A stretch of 64,000 nucleotides of DNA from Jannaschia sp. CCS1 (GCF_000013565.1 NC_007802.1:496001-560000), one strand, 5' to 3'. Numbered from the stretch's first letter, positions 44,378 through 54,335 are shown. Notes: generated from the sequence alone by a model not told the origin. Program-made: numbers and translations.

Positions 44378-46705
44378 ATGAGCAGTGATGATGACACACA
44401 AGATGACCGCCCCGATCCCGGGCCTGGGTCCGCATCCATTTCGGAGCCGTTGAGCCGTGCCATCGGCTCGCGGTATCTTCAGTATGCATTGTCCACGATC
44501 ATGCACCGCGCTCTGCCTGACGCGCGCGACGGGTTGAAGCCGGTTCACCGCCGTATTCTTTATGCGATGCGAGAGCTGCGGCTCGCCTCCAACGGGGGCT
44601 TTCGGAAGTCCGCCAAGATTTCTGGCGATGTGATGGGCAATTACCACCCCCACGGCGATGCCGCGATTTACGATGCGATGGCGCGCCTGGCGCAGGATTT
44701 CGTCATTCGCTACCCGCTGGTCGATGGGCAAGGCAACTTCGGCAATATCGACGGCGATAACCCCGCCGCCGCTCGCTACACGGAAGCGCGCATGACCGCC
44801 GTGGCCGAGGCGCTGCTGGAGGGCCTGTCAGAGGACGCGGTCAATTTCCGCGACAATTACGACGGCACCCTGCAAGAGCCCGAAGTCCTGCCCGCACAGG
44901 TCCCAAACCTTCTGGCCAACGGCTCCAGCGGGATCGCTGTGGGCATGGCAACGAACATCCCGCCCCACAATCTGGACGAGTTGATCGCCGCCTGTCTGCA
45001 CCTGATCAAAACCCCCGATGCCCGCGATGAGACGTTGCTGAACTACGTCCAGGGCCCAGATTTCCCGACCGGCGGCGTCATCGTCGAGCCGCGCGAGAGC
45101 ATGGCCGAGACCTACCGCACCGGCAAAGGCGGCTTCCGCGTGCGGGCGACGCATGAGATCGAGGATCTGGGTCGCGGCCAATGGCAGATCGTTGTCACGG
45201 AAATCCCCTATCAGGTCCAGAAATCCAAGCTGATCGAGAAACTGGCCGAGCTGATCCAGCTGAAGAAGATGCCGATCCTCGCCGATGTGCGCGATGAGAG
45301 TGCCGATGATATTCGCATCGTGCTGGAACCGCGCTCCAAAACCGTGGACCCCGATGTGCTGATGGCCGCGCTCTACCGGCAGTCCGATCTTGAGAACCGT
45401 TTTTCATTGAACATGAACGTGCTGATCGATGGCCGCACGCCCAAAGTCTGCTCTCTTAAAGAGGTGCTGCGCGCGTTCCTCGACCACCGCCAGGACGTGC
45501 TGATGCGCCGGTCCCGTCATCGGATGGCGCAGATCGACCACCGTCTTGAAGTGTTGGAAGGGTTCCTGATTGCGTTCCTGAACCTCGACCGTGTGATCGA
45601 TATCATCCGTTACGACGACAGCCCCAAAGCCGCGTTGATGCGCGAGGATTGGGGCCAGGATTTCGTCCGTGCGATGTCCGAGGCCGACTACGTGTCCCCC
45701 AAACCTGGCGAAGGGGAGCTGACGGAAGTTCAGGTCGAAGCGATCCTCAACATGCGCCTGCGCAGCTTGCGTCGTCTGGAAGAGATGGAGTTGCAGGCCG
45801 AGCGTGATCGGTTGATGGAAGAACGCGCGGGGCTGGAAGATTTGCTGGCCGAAGAAAGCCTCCAATGGGGCCGTATTGCCGAGGAACTGCGCGAGGTGCG
45901 CAAGAAGTTCGGCTCCCGCGCGGATGGCGGCGCGCGGCGCACGCAATTTGCCGAGGCGGGCAACATCGAAGAAGTCTCCCTTGAGGCGATGATCGAGCGC
46001 GAGCCTGTCACAATCGTCTGCTCTCAGATGGGCTGGATCCGCGCCATGAAGGGCCATGTGGACCTCAGCCAAGAGATGAAGTTCCGCGACGGCGACGGCC
46101 CGCGTTTTGCGATCCATGCAGAGACGACGGATAAGCTGCTGATCCTCGGCTCCCAGGGTCGCGTCTACACGCTCGGGGCCAATGGTCTGCCCGGCGGGCG
46201 GGGTTTGGGAGAGCCTTTGCGCCTGATGGTGGACCTGCCAAACGAGGTGCAGATCGTCGATCTGTTCGTGCACCATCCGGGCGCAAAGCGTCTGATGGCG
46301 TCCAGTGCGGGCGATGGGTTCCTCGTGGCAGAGGAAGATATCCTCGCCCAGACCCGCTCCGGCAAGCAGGTGCTGAACGTGAAGGACGGTGTCACGGCCA
46401 GCGTTTGCCGCGCCGTCGCCCCGGAGGATGACCACGTGGCCGTCGTCGGAGAGAACCGTAAACTGTTGGTCTTCCCCCTGACGGAACTGCCCGAGATGGG
46501 GCGTGGCAAGGGCGTGCGATTGCAAAAATACAAAGACGGTGGCCTTTCGGATGCGCGTACCTTCCGGCTGGAGGACGGTCTTGTGTGGCTGGATCCCGCG
46601 GGCCGGACCCGCACCGAGGTTGAGCTTGGGGAATGGGCGGCCAAGCGCGCAGGGGCAGGTCGCATGGCGCCCCGTGGGTTCCCCCGCGACAACCAATTTA
46701 ACTAG
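44378..46705 (+). CDS. parC: DNA topoisomerase IV subunit A
   Basis: ParC, 775 residues, which with ParE separates linked daughter chromosomes. The breakage-reunion domain contains [17 protein letters not shown], the quinolone-pocket segment [15 protein letters not shown], and active-site Tyr134 in [10 protein letters not shown]; the C-terminal part holds the beta-pinwheel repeats ([28 protein letters not shown]). At 775 residues it fits ParC rather than GyrA (about 900), and it lacks the GyrA-box. Divergent from the SH3 gene. Confidence 0.96.
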   Translation: MSSDDDTQDDRPDPGPGSASISEPLSRAIGSRYLQYALSTIMHRALPDARDGLKPVHRRILYAMRELRLASNGGFRKSAKISGDVMGNYHPHGDAAIYDAMARLAQDFVIRYPLVDGQGNFGNIDGDNPAAARYTEARMTAVAEALLEGLSEDAVNFRDNYDGTLQEPEVLPAQVPNLLANGSSGIAVGMATNIPPHNLDELIAACLHLIKTPDARDETLLNYVQGPDFPTGGVIVEPRESMAETYRTGKGGFRVRATHEIEDLGRGQWQIVVTEIPYQVQKSKLIEKLAELIQLKKMPILADVRDESADDIRIVLEPRSKTVDPDVLMAALYRQSDLENRFSLNMNVLIDGRTPKVCSLKEVLRAFLDHRQDVLMRRSRHRMAQIDHRLEVLEGFLIAFLNLDRVIDIIRYDDSPKAALMREDWGQDFVRAMSEADYVSPKPGEGELTEVQVEAILNMRLRSLRRLEEMELQAERDRLMEERAGLEDLLAEESLQWGRIAEELREVRKKFGSRADGGARRTQFAEAGNIEEVSLEAMIEREPVTIVCSQMGWIRAMKGHVDLSQEMKFRDGDGPRFAIHAETTDKLLILGSQGRVYTLGANGLPGGRGLGEPLRLMVDLPNEVQIVDLFVHHPGAKRLMASSAGDGFLVAEEDILAQTRSGKQVLNVKDGVTASVCRAVAPEDDHVAVVGENRKLLVFPLTELPEMGRGKGVRLQKYKDGGLSDARTFRLEDGLVWLDPAGRTRTEVELGEWAAKRAGAGRMAPRGFPRDNQFN

Positions 46706-46846
46706 GCGTCGCGCCATGTGGGAAGGCGGAAAACCGCCGTGCGGGCCTTTTGGTAACACTTCGTCTCACCTGGCATGCAACGCCTTTACCCCAGACCGCC
46801 GCGACCGTAACTTCTGCCGAAACCCAGACCTTCAGGAGACCGACCG

Positions 46847-47524
46847 ATGTTTCGCCTGGCCCGTTTTGCCCCCTTGGCATTGATCACGACCCTTGTCGCT
46901 TGTGCTGCCGGGGACCCCTTGGAAGAAGAGTTGCCGCCCATGGGTGACTTCCGCCTGGCCCACAACATCGTGGTTGCCGAGAATATGCAGCAGGTTCCGC
47001 CCTCGCGGAATGCCACGCCCGAGGAGTGGCAGGAGATCCTGGAATCCGAGATTGATCGCCGGTTCCGCGGTTATGAGGGAGATCGCCTTTACCACATCGG
47101 TGTCGCCGTTGACGGCTATGCGCTGGCCCCTCCCGGCATTCCGATCGTGCTGAGCCCACGCTCCATTTTGGTCCTGTCGGTGAATATCTGGGACGATGAA
47201 TTGGGTCGGAAGCTCCATGAGGAAGCCGAGCAGATCATCGTGTTTGAGGGCTCCAGCCCCGAGACGTTGCTGGTGGGCTCGGGCATCGCCCGCAACCGCA
47301 ACGAGCAGATGCAAATCCTGGCCCGCAACGCCGCGCGCCGCATTCAACTCTTCATGCTGGAAAACCCGGAGTGGTTTAACATCTCGGAAGAAGAGGCAGC
47401 GGCTGCCGTCAGCGGTGTCGAGGCGTTGGCCGAAGCCGCAGAGGCCGAGGCTGCGATTGAAGCGGCCGCCGCCGAATGCGAACCGACAGCCACCGCCCCC
47501 TGTCCGGAGCTGCCAAACAACTGA
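46847..47524 (+). CDS. Lipoprotein, hypothetical
   Basis: A 225-residue predicted lipoprotein. Signal peptide with lipobox LVAC (Cys at residue 19) and no Asp at +2 (CAAG), so outer-membrane sorting is likely. The mature part has a mixed alpha/beta middle (DFRLAHNIVVAENMQ, YHIGVAVDGYALAPPGIPIVLSPRSILVLSVNIWDDE), and the tail is Glu/Ala-rich, probably a coiled helix (EEEAAAAVSGVEALAEAAEAEAA), ending with a cysteine pair (CEPTATAPC). A GGAG ribosome site is present. It lies between parC and tuf. I do not recognise a named family. Confidence 0.82.
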   Translation: MFRLARFAPLALITTLVACAAGDPLEEELPPMGDFRLAHNIVVAENMQQVPPSRNATPEEWQEILESEIDRRFRGYEGDRLYHIGVAVDGYALAPPGIPIVLSPRSILVLSVNIWDDELGRKLHEEAEQIIVFEGSSPETLLVGSGIARNRNEQMQILARNAARRIQLFMLENPEWFNISEEEAAAAVSGVEALAEAAEAEAAIEAAAAECEPTATAPCPELPNN

Positions 47525-47639
47525 GCCGATGACATTGACGGCTTGATTTCTCTGGCCATCCCGAATACTTCGCCCGCGATGATGAACCGGTTGGTGCCTC
47601 GCAGCGAGGCGCAGACCCTCAAGGATGAGGTGCCAGGGC

Positions 47640-48815
<1,176 letters not shown>

Positions 48816-48907
48816 TTTTTGTCGACCGTGCGTGCCCTGTGGCAGGGTTATTTGGCGCGGCCAAATGATCCCGAGAGCAGGGCGCGACACCCCCTGAAGA
48901 TCACCGG

Positions 48908-48936
48908 AAAGGCCGCCCCCACCCGGGCGGCCTTTT
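48908..48936 (+). terminator. Terminator 1 downstream of tuf
   Basis: Stem GGCCGCCC (48911-48918) and GGGCGGCC (48925-48932) with a 6-base loop, then TTTT. Ninety-three bases after the tuf stop. First of three consecutive hairpins. Confidence 0.85.
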
Positions 48937-48940
48937 GCTT

Positions 48941-48968
48941 GCCCGGCCCCGCCCCGGGCGCTTTTTTC
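48941..48968 (+). terminator. Terminator 2 downstream of tuf
   Basis: Stem GCCCGG (48941-48946) and CCGGGC (48954-48959), 7-base loop, followed by GCTTTTTTCT. A second intrinsic terminator only 8 bases after the first. Confidence 0.8.
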
Positions 48969-48999
48969 TGCCGCTCAGTGGACTCAAGACACTCAGATG

Positions 49000-49025
49000 A
49001 AAACCCGGCCCGCGGGGCGGGTTTT
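49000..49025. terminator. Third hairpin downstream of tuf, bidirectional
   Basis: Stem AAAACCCGGCCC / GGGGCGGGTTTT with one mismatch, with A-run and T-run at the two ends so that it could stop transcription from either side. Third in a row after tuf. Confidence 0.65.
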
Positions 49026-49429
49026 GGGCCTGAGCCATGAGAGGTCTCAAGGGAAACGGGGGGTGCTCAAGGTTGAGCAGGCAGGCTAAACCTCTGACAC
49101 GTAACATTAATCCTAATCCTGTTAACGATCTGTAAACCATTTAAAACCGCAAAATGACCCTGCACACTGCCCTTGCAACGGTTCCAACAGCCGCCCCCCT
49201 GACCCACCCAACAGGAGGCCGAACATCGGCTCTGCCATGACGGGAGAAACTACGATCAACGACCGCTCTTTCGCAGATGGGATCGAACCGGAAGAGGCGC
49301 ATGTGACCCATCTGGATCGCCATTCGCAGGTCGAACGCCACGAACGCGGGAAATTGCGCCCCTTTCCCGCGTTCGCGGCGTTCGACTTCAATGGATTTTC
49401 ACAGCTGAAACTGTCGTCTTGCGGGTGAA
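49026..49429. other. Intergenic region tuf to VOC gene, no clear gene
   Basis: About 400 bases with no confident gene. The first part (49080-49150) is AT-rich (CATTAATCCTAATCCTG, GTTAACGATC, CATTTAAAACC) and may be a promoter. Two small plus-strand frames follow: 28 codons from ATG 49154 to a TGA at 49238-49240, and 63 codons from the overlapping ATG 49237 to 49428. Neither has a well-placed ribosome site (an AGGAGG at 49213-49218 is 18 bases before the second ATG). I see no recognisable protein and do not call a gene. Confidence 0.4.
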
Positions 49430-49903
49430 ATGTGGTATCGTGAACGGATGGACGACACTACAGATGACGATGGGTTCTGGGCCCAACTTGTGCCCGAACT
49501 TTCGGTGCGGGACCTGGATCAGAGTTTGCGGTTCTACCGCGACGTGCTGGGTTTTTCGGAAAAGATCCGACGGCCCGAAGATCGGTTTTCCTATCTGGAA
49601 CTGGGGCAGGCGCAAATCATGATCGAGGAAGTGCCGGAAAACACTGCGGCGACGTGGCAAACCGGGCCGCTTGAAGCACCGTTCGGGCGCGGTCTGAACC
49701 TGCAAATCGAAGTGGAGCACGCGCGTGCCCTGCACGACAGGATTGTCGCCGCCGGATACAAGGTTTTTGCGCCGCTGAAGGTCGCCTGGTATCGCGACGG
49801 CACCCTTGAACATGGGCAGGAGCAATTCCTGGTCCAGGACCCCGACGGATATCTGCTTCGGTTTATGAAACATCTGGGAACGCGGGTCGCATCGGACCCC
49901 TGA
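49430..49903 (+). CDS. VOC / glyoxalase-bleomycin resistance family protein
   Basis: A 157-residue protein of the vicinal oxygen chelate superfamily, annotated elsewhere as bleomycin-resistance-like. The N-terminal half shows LVPELSVRDLDQSLRFYRDVLGFSEKIRRPEDRFSYLELGQAQIMIEE and the C-terminal half LNLQIEVEHARALHDRI ... QEQFLVQDPDGYLLRFMKHLG, the usual tandem beta-alpha-beta pattern. Metal ligands: the second-half Glu/Gln and ILR-type end look plausible. The start may be 49430 or the ATG at 49448 (MDDTTDDD); neither has a strong ribosome site. No function beyond small-molecule binding or modification can be claimed. Confidence 0.85.
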   Translation: MWYRERMDDTTDDDGFWAQLVPELSVRDLDQSLRFYRDVLGFSEKIRRPEDRFSYLELGQAQIMIEEVPENTAATWQTGPLEAPFGRGLNLQIEVEHARALHDRIVAAGYKVFAPLKVAWYRDGTLEHGQEQFLVQDPDGYLLRFMKHLGTRVASDP

Positions 49904-49942
49904 TCCCGGGTTTGCCCAAAGTTTCTCCCATGTTTGCCCATG

Positions 49943-49972
49943 AAAAAGACCGCTCCCTGCGCCGGAGCGGCC
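49943..49972 (-). terminator. Terminator of the small exported-protein gene
   Basis: Read on the minus strand: stem GCCGCTCC and GGAGCGGT with a 7-base loop, followed by CTTTTT, 23 bases after the stop of the gene at 49995-50264. Read on the plus strand it is preceded by AAAAAG and not followed by T, so it serves the minus strand. Confidence 0.8.
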
Positions 49973-49994
49973 CTGTCATGGCGACTGGCGGCGT

Positions 49995-50264
49995 CTAGCG
50001 GATCAGGCCTTCGCGGCGGAAGACCGCCTCGATGCGCTGGGTCAGATAGCTGTTGGAGTAGGAGTTGGCGCGGTTCAGCAGCAGGTGCAGCTCGCTGATG
50101 GCCGAGCATCGCAGCGCGGCATAGGGCAGGTTGCGGGCATTGGTCGGGGCGCGGTTGACGACGCCCTGGCGCAACTGGTTGCAGCTATGGGCGTCGGCGG
50201 AGGCCATCGTGGGCACCATCGGCAGGGCGAGCGCGAGGGACAGAATCAAAATAAGGGATCGCAT
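49995..50264 (-). CDS. Small exported protein, hypothetical
   Basis: An 89-residue protein with a clear signal peptide (MRSLILILSLALALPMVP, cleavage likely at ASA-DA). The mature part of about 64 residues has two cysteines (HSCNQL and LRCSAIS) and a helix ending in LTQRIEAVFRREGLIR. The latter recalls the end of YARHG-type domains, a weak likeness. The ATG at 50264 is chosen because the signal peptide begins there. It is oriented against tuf and the tRNA, and has its own terminator. Function unknown. Confidence 0.75.
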   Translation of the reverse strand: MRSLILILSLALALPMVPTMASADAHSCNQLRQGVVNRAPTNARNLPYAALRCSAISELHLLLNRANSYSNSYLTQRIEAVFRREGLIR

Positions 50265-50393
50265 AAGGGGTTTCTCCAGAAGGGGTGTCTTGGAAAAAAT
50301 CATATCATGGGATTTTTCAGATGCACGAGTATGGAAATCCGTAAGCCATATCTGGACATGGGCGAAAATCCGGCCTACTGCGTGCTCTGGTCT

Positions 50394-50469
50394 AGGGGCG
50401 TAGCTCAGTTGGTAGAGCACCGGATTCCAAATCCGACGGTCGGGAGTTCGAGTCTCTCCGCCCCTGCCA
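50394..50469 (+). tRNA. tRNA-Trp (CCA anticodon)
   Basis: A 76-base tRNA with encoded 3' CCA. Acceptor stem AGGGGCG pairs with CGCCCCT; D arm GCTC-AGTTGGTA-GAGC; anticodon loop TTCCAAA with anticodon CCA; T arm GGGAG-TTCGAGT-CTCTC; discriminator G73. Position 27-43 of the anticodon stem reads C-A, a mismatch. It lies upstream of secE-nusG, the usual alphaproteobacterial place. Confidence 0.97.
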
Positions 50470-50505
50470 GACCACCCTCTCCGATAATACGGCGACGATA
50501 AGCGG

Positions 50506-50967
50506 CTACCTGATCCGCAAAAGGACCGCGATCAGACCGGGGATCTCGCGCAGCCAGCCTTTCGCCTGCGGCCAGACACGCGCCCCGGTCAGTGGCGGTG
50601 CGCTCACGGAAACCTCCAGCCCCTCGCGCCGGGCGATGAGGCGGGCCCGGGGCAGGTGGTAGGCATCCGAGACGATCAGGACGCAACGCTCCCCAGCCAG
50701 CAATGGCAGGGCGTGGCGAATGTTCTCCACCGTGTTGGTTGAGGTCCGCTCCAGCCTGATACGATCCTCCGGCACGCCGGCATCGCGCAGCAGTGCAGCC
50801 ATGGCCTCAGCTTCCGTGGGAGGGAAACGCCCAAGTCCGCCACAGGGGATCACCACATCCCCGCGCCCCCCATGAAACAGGGCAGCCCCGTGCAGGGTGC
50901 GCCGCCTGAGGGTGGGGGAGGGGCCGTCCGGCCAGACTGCAGCACCCAGGATCAGGATCGCTGTCAC
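50506..50967 (-). CDS. YdcF/DUF218 family protein
   Basis: A 153-residue YdcF-like (DUF218) protein. Conserved blocks: ILILGAAVWPDGPSPTLRRRTLHGA at the N-terminus, VIPCGGLGRFPPTEAEAM, and RTSTNTVENIRHALPLLAGERCVLIVSDAYHLPRARLIARREGL. The GTG at 50967 is selected since AAGGAGG stands 9 bases before it; ATGs further upstream would place the opening inside the secE promoter region. Members act in cell-envelope biogenesis in a few cases. It lies between tRNA-Trp and secE on the opposite strand, an accessory insertion. Confidence 0.85.
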   Translation of the reverse strand: MTAILILGAAVWPDGPSPTLRRRTLHGAALFHGGRGDVVIPCGGLGRFPPTEAEAMAALLRDAGVPEDRIRLERTSTNTVENIRHALPLLAGERCVLIVSDAYHLPRARLIARREGLEVSVSAPPLTGARVWPQAKGWLREIPGLIAVLLRIR

Positions 50968-51081
50968 GTCCGCAACCCTCCTTGCATGCGCGCGCGGCCA
51001 TGCGTATATGCCAGTCTGACCCAAAGAAGTGCCAGATTGCGCAAATGAAGCGCAAGTCTAAGCAATAGAAGTGACTGTGCC

Positions 51082-51273
51082 ATGACCAATCCGTTCCAGT
51101 TTCTGCAGCAGACCCGCGCTGAAGTGGCGAAGGTTGTCTGGCCGACGCGCAAAGAGGTGATCACCACCACGGCGATGGTGTTCCTGCTGGCGCTTGTGGC
51201 CGCGATCTTCTTTTTCGGCGTTGACTGGCTGATCCGCAATGCGCTTGAGCTGTTGCTGACCTCTTTCGGATAA
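51082..51273 (+). CDS. secE: Protein translocase subunit SecE
   Basis: SecE, 63 residues, the single-helix form. An amphipathic part (FLQQTRAEVAKVVWPTRKEV) precedes one membrane helix (about 29-50). It clamps SecY in the inner membrane. nusG follows after 181 bases. Firm by sequence and by context. Confidence 0.96.
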   Translation: MTNPFQFLQQTRAEVAKVVWPTRKEVITTTAMVFLLALVAAIFFFGVDWLIRNALELLLTSFG

Positions 51274-51454
51274 GCGTTTCGCTTCTGGGCTTGATTTCCG
51301 TCGGCCCGGGGGGTACTTCGCCTCCATCCCCAAAACCTGAAGCATCCGACAGCGCGCACCGCTGGGATGTGGTAATGGGGAGAGGGGCGATTCTGGTCCC
51401 TGGTGAAACATTCGGCTCGCATGAACGGGCCTGCTTAGGAAACGGAACTCTCTC

Positions 51455-51988
51455 ATGGCGAAGCGCTGGTATTCTGTCTCGGTCCTGTCGAATTTCGAGA
51501 AGCGCATCGCGGAGCAGATTCGCACAGCCGTGGCCGAGAAGGGCCTGGAAGATGTGATCGAGGAGGTTCTGGTCCCCGAAGAGGACGTGATCGAGATCCG
51601 TCGCGGTAAGAAGGTCACCGTGCCCCGCCGCTTTATGCCCGGCTATGTGCTGGTGCGCATGGAGATGACCGATGTGGGCTACCACGTGATTTCCAGCATT
51701 CAGCGGGTGACGGGGTTTCTCGGCCCCCAAGGTCGCCCGATGCCGATGCGCGACGAAGAGGTGAATTCCATCCTCAACCGTGTAGAAGAGGGTGAGGCCT
51801 CGCCACGCTCCACCATCACGTTCGACGTGGGCGAGAAGGTCAAGGTCAACGACGGCCCGTTCGAGGATTTCGACGGCATGGTCGAGGAAGTGGACGAAGA
51901 CAACCAGCGCCTGAAGGTCACGGTATCCATCTTTGGCCGCGCGACTCCGGTGGAGCTGGAATACACACAAGTGTCCAAACAGATGTAG
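51455..51988 (+). CDS. nusG: Transcription termination/antitermination factor NusG
   Basis: NusG, 177 residues. The N-terminal NGN domain opens KRWYSVSVLSNFEKRIAEQI and contains RRFMPGYVLVRMEMTD and VTGFLGPQGRPMPMRDEEV; the C-terminal KOW domain is FDVGEKVKVNDGPFEDFDGMVEEVD. It binds RNA polymerase and links it with Rho or with the ribosome. A 181-base gap without a gene separates it from secE. Next gene of the ancestral array, rplK, comes only after two inserted genes on the other strand. Confidence 0.97.
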   Translation: MAKRWYSVSVLSNFEKRIAEQIRTAVAEKGLEDVIEEVLVPEEDVIEIRRGKKVTVPRRFMPGYVLVRMEMTDVGYHVISSIQRVTGFLGPQGRPMPMRDEEVNSILNRVEEGEASPRSTITFDVGEKVKVNDGPFEDFDGMVEEVDEDNQRLKVTVSIFGRATPVELEYTQVSKQM

Positions 51989-52052
51989 GCGCAGGGCGCG
52001 GCCGTAGACGTGATCGCACGGCCGTGCCTGTCGAGACTGACGATACCGTCGC

Positions 52053-52508
52053 TTATGCGACGCGCAACTCTCCGTCAAAGAACCTGGCAAGACGCTCGAA
52101 CGAGGCGGTCCACCCGGCCAGGACCATCTGATTGAACGCCTCCGGCAAGGGTGCATGGGTCAGCGTGACCTCTGTGCCGCCATCGACCTCCTTGAACCTG
52201 ACGTCGACGCGCATCGGGGACTGGCCCGGCATCCCCGACATCGTATAGGTCAGCCGGTTCGGCGGGTCAAAGGTCTGGATCGTCCCGTCGATCAGGTGGT
52301 CGCCGACGCCATCAATGCTCATCAGGTGATGGTAGGTGCCGCCGACGCGGGCATCGATGGTGGAGACCACCTTGCTGGTGTCCTTGCAGCCCCACCAATG
52401 GGTCGTCTTTGACGCGTCGATCCAGGCGTTGAAGACGTCTTCTTTGGCCGAGGCATAGGTTCGGCGAAGTGTCAGGGTGTCTCCGGTAATGTCATGGTCC
52501 GTTGTCAT
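52053..52508 (-). CDS. SRPBCC/AHSA1 domain protein
   Basis: A 151-residue AHSA1-type SRPBCC (START-like) protein. Typical pieces: LTLRRTYASAKEDVFNAWIDASKTTHWWGCKD near the N-terminus, VGGTYHHLMS, VDVRFKEVDGGTEVTLTHAPLPE, and a long last helix GWTASFERLARFFDG. The ATG at 52508 (MTTDHDITGDTLTL) overlaps the end of the ArsR gene by 17 bases, so it is translated with its regulator. ArsR-SRPBCC pairs are common; the ligand is unknown. Inserted between nusG and rplK. Confidence 0.9.
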   Translation of the reverse strand: MTTDHDITGDTLTLRRTYASAKEDVFNAWIDASKTTHWWGCKDTSKVVSTIDARVGGTYHHLMSIDGVGDHLIDGTIQTFDPPNRLTYTMSGMPGQSPMRVDVRFKEVDGGTEVTLTHAPLPEAFNQMVLAGWTASFERLARFFDGELRVA

Positions 52509-52839
52509 CTTCCGTATCCTTTCGGGTTTGGGCCAGGATGTCCTCGACCTGATCGAAATGGTGTTTCCAGAACCGCGTGTAGTGGCCGACCCACGCGGCG
52601 GCCTCTTCTGCCGGGTCGGCATTGACCCTGATGAACTGCTCGCGCCCGCGCTTGTCCTTGCGGATCAACCCGGCCTTTCCCAGCGTTCTGAGGTGGCGGG
52701 AAATGGCCGGTTGCGACACGTCGAAGGCGGCGGTGATCTGCCGCACGTTTTGCTCGCCATCCGACAGCTTCACAAGAATGCCGCGCCGGATGGGATCCGC
52801 GAGGGCGGAGAAGACCAGATCAAGGTCATGCGAATCCAT
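52492..52839 (-). CDS. ArsR family transcriptional regulator
   Basis: A 115-residue ArsR/SmtB-type repressor with a winged helix: LVFSALADPIRRGILVKLSDGEQNVRQITAAFDVSQPAISRHLRTLGKAGLIRKDKRGREQFI. The classic metal-binding ELCVCDL cysteines are missing from helix 3 (EQNVRQI instead), so it is not a metal sensor of that type. A perfect 18-base palindrome (52837-52854) covers its start codon, a likely site for autoregulation. Pairs with the SRPBCC gene. Confidence 0.93.
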   Translation of the reverse strand: MDSHDLDLVFSALADPIRRGILVKLSDGEQNVRQITAAFDVSQPAISRHLRTLGKAGLIRKDKRGREQFIRVNADPAEEAAAWVGHYTRFWKHHFDQVEDILAQTRKDTEDDNGP

Positions 52840-52854
52840 AACAAGATGGTTATG
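52837..52854. promoter_or_regulatory. Putative ArsR operator
   Basis: Palindrome CATAACAAGATGGTTATG with arms CATAAC/GTTATG and a 6-base centre, overlapping the start codon of the ArsR gene (its ATG is the complement of bases 52837-52839). Position and symmetry fit autorepression. Confidence 0.6.
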
Positions 52855-53044
52855 TTTTTTGAGGTGTCTGTAAAGCCCCTTTGGTGTGGTTCCCTAGCGG
52901 TGCGGGCGAGGCGCGGCCACAATCCACTTGCACCTGTGATGGTTTCGCTCTACGCGGGCAGCCGTTGTTGGTCAGCGACGATCAACGATCAAATCCGTGG
53001 GAGGCGCGCGCCACGCGAGGCGCAACCCAGACCACGGCCACATA

Positions 53045-53095
53045 GGCCCCCGCACGATCAACGGGGCCGCAGAGGCCCCCGACGCGTCGCGGGGC
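53045..53095 (+). promoter_or_regulatory. rplK leader hairpins
   Basis: Two GC-rich hairpins between the ArsR gene and rplK: GGCCCC (53045-53050) with GGGGCC (53063-53068), and a second around 53075-53095 with arms GCCCC/GGGGC and an inner GACGCGTC. No T-run follows. They lie in the probable untranslated leader of the rplKA transcript, where ribosomal protein L1 binds in other bacteria to repress its own operon. That function is inferred. Confidence 0.45.
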
Positions 53096-53118
53096 TGTTG
53101 GTATAAAGGAGAGGCCCC

Positions 53119-53571
53119 ATGGCCAAGAAACTCGTCGGCTCGATGAAGCTGCAGATCCCTGCAGGTCAAGCCAACCCCTCACCGCCCGTCGGCCCCGCAT
53201 TGGGTCAGCGCGGCATCAACATCATGGAATTCTGCAAGGCGTTCAACGCCAAAACGCAGGAGATGGAGCAAGGCGCGCCCTGTCCCACGGTAATCACGTA
53301 TTACCAGGACAAGTCCTTCACCATGGACATCAAGACGCCGCCCGCGTCGTACTATCTGAAGAAAGCCGCTGGCCTGAAGCCCGTGGGCAAGCGCAACCGT
53401 CCCCGTGGTGCAGAAACGCCGGGCCGCGAGACTGTTGCCTCGATCACCTCCAAGCAACTGCGCGAGATTGCAGAAGCAAAGATGGTCGATCTGAGCGCGA
53501 ACGACGTTGAAGCCGCAATGAAAATCATCCTTGGCTCGGCCAAGTCGATGGGTATCGAGGTGAAGGGGTAA
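53119..53571 (+). CDS. rplK: 50S ribosomal protein L11
   Basis: L11, 150 residues. N-terminal domain [39 protein letters not shown] and the rRNA-binding C-terminal domain (about 75-150) are intact, closing with [12 protein letters not shown]. It forms the GTPase-associated centre base, to which RSH and elongation factors respond. AAAGGAGAG ribosome site upstream. rplA follows after 6 bases. Confidence 0.98.
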   Translation: MAKKLVGSMKLQIPAGQANPSPPVGPALGQRGINIMEFCKAFNAKTQEMEQGAPCPTVITYYQDKSFTMDIKTPPASYYLKKAAGLKPVGKRNRPRGAETPGRETVASITSKQLREIAEAKMVDLSANDVEAAMKIILGSAKSMGIEVKG

Positions 53572-53577
53572 CTTACC

Positions 53578-54276
53578 ATGGGTAAAATGGGAAAACGCTT
53601 CGCCGCTGCAAAAGCAGCCGTTGAAGGCAAAGAGAACATCACTGTTGAAGAGGCCGTCGCGCTGCTGAAAGGCAATTCGAAAACCAAATTCGACGAGACG
53701 ATCGAGATTGCGATGAAGCTGGGTGTTGACCCCCGCCACGCCGACCAGATGGTCCGCGGCACGGTCAACCTGCCCAACGGCACCGGCAAGACGGTCCGTG
53801 TGGCCGTGTTTGCCCGCGGCCCCAAGGCGGAAGAAGCCACAGCCGCTGGCGCGGATATCGTCGGCGCAGAGGATCTGATGGAAACCGTCCAGGGCGGCAC
53901 CATCGAGTTTGATCGCTGCATCGCGACGCCCGACATGATGCCCATCGTGGGTCGTCTGGGTAAGGTGCTTGGTCCCCGCAACCTGATGCCGAACCCGAAG
54001 ATCGGCACGGTGACGATGGACGTGAAAGAGGCCGTTGAAGCCGCCAAGGGCGGTCAGGTCCAGTTCAAGGCCGAAAAGGCTGGCGTGGTTCACGCGGGCG
54101 TCGGCAAAGCCTCCTTCACCGAAGCGCAGCTGGTCGAGAATGTCCGTGCGTTCGTGGATGCCGTCTCCAAGGCGAAGCCGTCGGGGTCCAAAGGCACTTA
54201 CATGCAGAAGATCAACCTGACCTCCACCATGGGTCCGGGCGTGTCCCTGAGCGTCGAGAACGCAACGGGCAATTGA
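53578..54276 (+). CDS. rplA: 50S ribosomal protein L1
   Basis: L1, 232 residues, ribosomal protein of the L1 stalk and usual autorepressor of the rplKA transcript. Landmarks: [35 protein letters not shown] near the N-terminus, [26 protein letters not shown] in the middle and [17 protein letters not shown] at the end. Followed by a strong intrinsic terminator. Confidence 0.98.
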   Translation: MGKMGKRFAAAKAAVEGKENITVEEAVALLKGNSKTKFDETIEIAMKLGVDPRHADQMVRGTVNLPNGTGKTVRVAVFARGPKAEEATAAGADIVGAEDLMETVQGGTIEFDRCIATPDMMPIVGRLGKVLGPRNLMPNPKIGTVTMDVKEAVEAAKGGQVQFKAEKAGVVHAGVGKASFTEAQLVENVRAFVDAVSKAKPSGSKGTYMQKINLTSTMGPGVSLSVENATGN

Positions 54277-54302
54277 ACCACCAAGTTCGATAGGATTGTT
54301 TC

Positions 54303-54335
54303 ATGGGGCACTGTAACGGGTGCCCCATTTTTTTG
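54303..54335 (+). terminator. Terminator after rplKA
   Basis: Perfect 8-base stem ATGGGGCA (54303-54310) and TGCCCCAT (54321-54328) with a 10-base loop, ending in a run of seven T (54328-54334). It separates rplKA from the lipoprotein and rplJL transcripts. Confidence 0.9.

Noticed and set aside
46725-46747. GGCGG-AAAA-CCGCC hairpin after parC as terminator
   Set aside because: The T-run is separated by GTGCGGGCC and is short, so I do not call a terminator.
49237-49428. 63-codon frame after tuf
   Set aside because: No suitable ribosome site, no recognisable features, and an 89-codon frame lies opposite. Mentioned as part of the intergenic region only.
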